The notes under the pieces are model-generated. The model was not told the origin of the DNA and searched no databases. It worked only from the letters and a program-made list of their open reading frames with translations. A program made the position numbers and the translations under genes. A stretch of 64,000 nucleotides of DNA from Mycobacterium sp. (lineage in GTDB: Bacteria > Actinomycetota > Actinomycetes > Mycobacteriales > Mycobacteriaceae): NCBI RefSeq assembly GCF_029961025.1, contig NZ_JASBVP010000004.1, forward strand, positions 62,001-126,000, given 5' to 3'. Positions 63,013-64,000 of this stretch are shown piece by piece (position 1 is the first letter of the stretch; every line of letters starts with the position of its first letter).

Positions 63013-64000
63013 CTGACGCTCTCCATCTGCAGCGACGCCTCTCGGGCCAGCGCGGCGCGCATGGTTTGCAGCCAGTAGCCATGCTGCGCTACGTAAAGAC
63101 CTTCGTCCTCGTTACGGGCACCGGATGAGATAACGTTTTGCATGCCCAGCGATTCGGCGACCGGATCGGGCCCGGAAAGCCAATGCTCGGCGCCGCGGCT
63201 GATGTCGTTCCACCGCGCGCTGCTCGCGTGGAATGCCCGCTGGCAGGAGCGAAACTCCTCCAGGTCGTCCGGCGTTGCCATGCCGGAGGCGTTGAAGAAA
63301 TCCTCGTACTGGCGGATGCGGCGAGCCCGGTCCGCCGGGCTCTCCCCCCTGGGGGCGATGCAGTAAATGGTCACTTCGGTCTTGTCCGGTGCGATCGGCC
63401 GAAAATGTCTTATCTGCGTGGACATTTGGTCCATCAAATAAACGTTCGGATAGATCCCCAAGTTACGGGACCCTTTGATCATGAACTCGCCCTTGGCCGC
63501 ACCCAGGGTGGCTTTCAGCTCATCGATCTTGTCCCACAGTGGGCGGTCCTGGGGGTTGGCCGCCCAGGTCCACAGGCACACATGACCGTTGGGGAACGAC
63601 CAGTAACCGCCGCCGTGTTTACCCCAGCTGCCGGCGTCGAGCACCTTGGTGCCGGTCTTGGATTCACCGGTGCTGCGCCGCGAGGTGGTGGCTACGTAAT
63701 TCCAGTGGGTGGCCGAGACGTGATAGCCGTCGGCGCCGTTTTCGGCCTGCACCTTCCAGTTGCCGTCGAAGGTGTAGGTCGACGAGCCACGCAACACCTC
63801 CAGGCCGTCGGGGGACTGGTCGACGAGCAGATCGATGATTTTGGTGGTGTCACCGAGGTGTTCGGTCAAGGGCAGCACGTCGGGATTGAGGCTGCCGAAC
63901 AAGAAACCGCGGTAACTGTCGAAACGGGCCACCTTGGTCAGATCATGCGAGCCATCGAGGTTGAATGACGGCGGGTAGCCCGCGCCCTCGGGATCTTTCA
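63009..64000 (-). CDS. benA: Benzoate-dioxygenase-type large (alpha) subunit, C-terminal part (cut by window edge)
   Basis: About 330 codons are present; the frame is open to base 64000 (first codons [16 protein letters not shown]) and the N-terminal Rieske domain is beyond the window. The mononuclear iron site is seen in [17 protein letters not shown], with the two His and the bridging Asp. Other features, [21 protein letters not shown] and [21 protein letters not shown], resemble BenA-type subunits for benzoates. It would insert O2 into benzoate (or a related acid) to give a cis-diol carboxylate for the BenD-like domain of the fusion protein. Confidence 0.92.
   Translation of the reverse strand, partial: KDPEGAGYPPSFNLDGSHDLTKVARFDSYRGFLFGSLNPDVLPLTEHLGDTTKIIDLLVDQSPDGLEVLRGSSTYTFDGNWKVQAENGADGYHVSATHWNYVATTSRRSTGESKTGTKVLDAGSWGKHGGGYWSFPNGHVCLWTWAANPQDRPLWDKIDELKATLGAAKGEFMIKGSRNLGIYPNVYLMDQMSTQIRHFRPIAPDKTEVTIYCIAPRGESPADRARRIRQYEDFFNASGMATPDDLEEFRSCQRAFHASSARWNDISRGAEHWLSGPDPVAESLGMQNVISSGARNEDEGLYVAQHGYWLQTMRAALAREASLQMESVR

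Overview
The window is high-GC chromosomal DNA with a mycobacterial gene repertoire: the qcrCAB/ctaC/ctaE/ctaF respiratory cluster, MmpS3, LppM, PimB', MptA, AsnB, AdoK, RipC-like NlpC/P60, and mraZ-rsmH-ftsL-like-pbpB. Read right to left, the backbone follows the M. tuberculosis H37Rv order from about Rv2163c (pbpB) to Rv2219. The protein sequences are close but not identical to H37Rv, and several H37Rv genes are absent from their usual places. A slow-growing non-tuberculous Mycobacterium, possibly of the M. avium group, fits best. That species-level guess is inference only.

Layout. 1-6.5 kb (minus strand): DUF4191 membrane protein, lipA, lipB, a TIGR01777 epimerase, dlaT and leucyl aminopeptidase, which together cover lipoate synthesis and a lipoylated E2. 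6.5-6.8 kb: a G-rich tandem repeat with no gene. 6.8-9 kb: gcvT and ilvE. 9.1-12.2 kb (minus): cobU-cobT-cobS, the last steps of cobalamin assembly, plus a DUF3043 membrane protein. 12.3-15 kb: glycerate kinase, an ErpA-type Fe-S carrier, adenosine kinase. 15-25.6 kb: asnB and the cytochrome bcc-aa3 supercomplex genes (ctaC, ctaF, ctaE, qcrCAB), with mmpS3 and small membrane proteins between them. 25.7-36 kb: trpD, a Cys-rich small protein, a RipC-like peptidoglycan hydrolase, a zinc peptidase-like protein, pimB', fadD15, two SRPBCC proteins, an ArsA-like ATPase, and a PlsC acyltransferase. 36.1-37.4 kb: an IS110-family insertion sequence. 37.6-46.2 kb: lipoglycan mannosyltransferases (GT87 and MptA), RNase AS, aroG, an Rv2175c-type DNA-binding protein, a prenyl diphosphate synthase and a MetF-like protein. 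46.2-53.2 kb: lppM, a GNAT protein, a DUF3040 protein, then the start of the division/cell wall cluster (mraZ operator, mraZ, rsmH, ftsL-like, pbpB).

53.3-64 kb is an accessory aromatic-catabolic island placed directly after pbpB, where H37Rv continues (after a few genes) toward murE. One plus-strand operon encodes maleylacetate reductase, hydroxyquinol-type intradiol dioxygenase, a LigB-type extradiol dioxygenase and an SDR. Converging on it are a large LAL-type LuxR regulator and a benzoate-dioxygenase-like operon: large subunit (cut by the window edge), small subunit, and a very unusual 861-residue protein. That protein fuses a BenC-type reductase, a FadR/GntR-type FCD ligand-sensing domain without a recognisable helix-turn-helix, and a BenD-type diol dehydrogenase. 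This fusion is the most interesting item in the window. Together the genes would take a benzoate-like acid to a catechol, and a trihydroxylated ring through maleylacetate to 3-oxoadipate.
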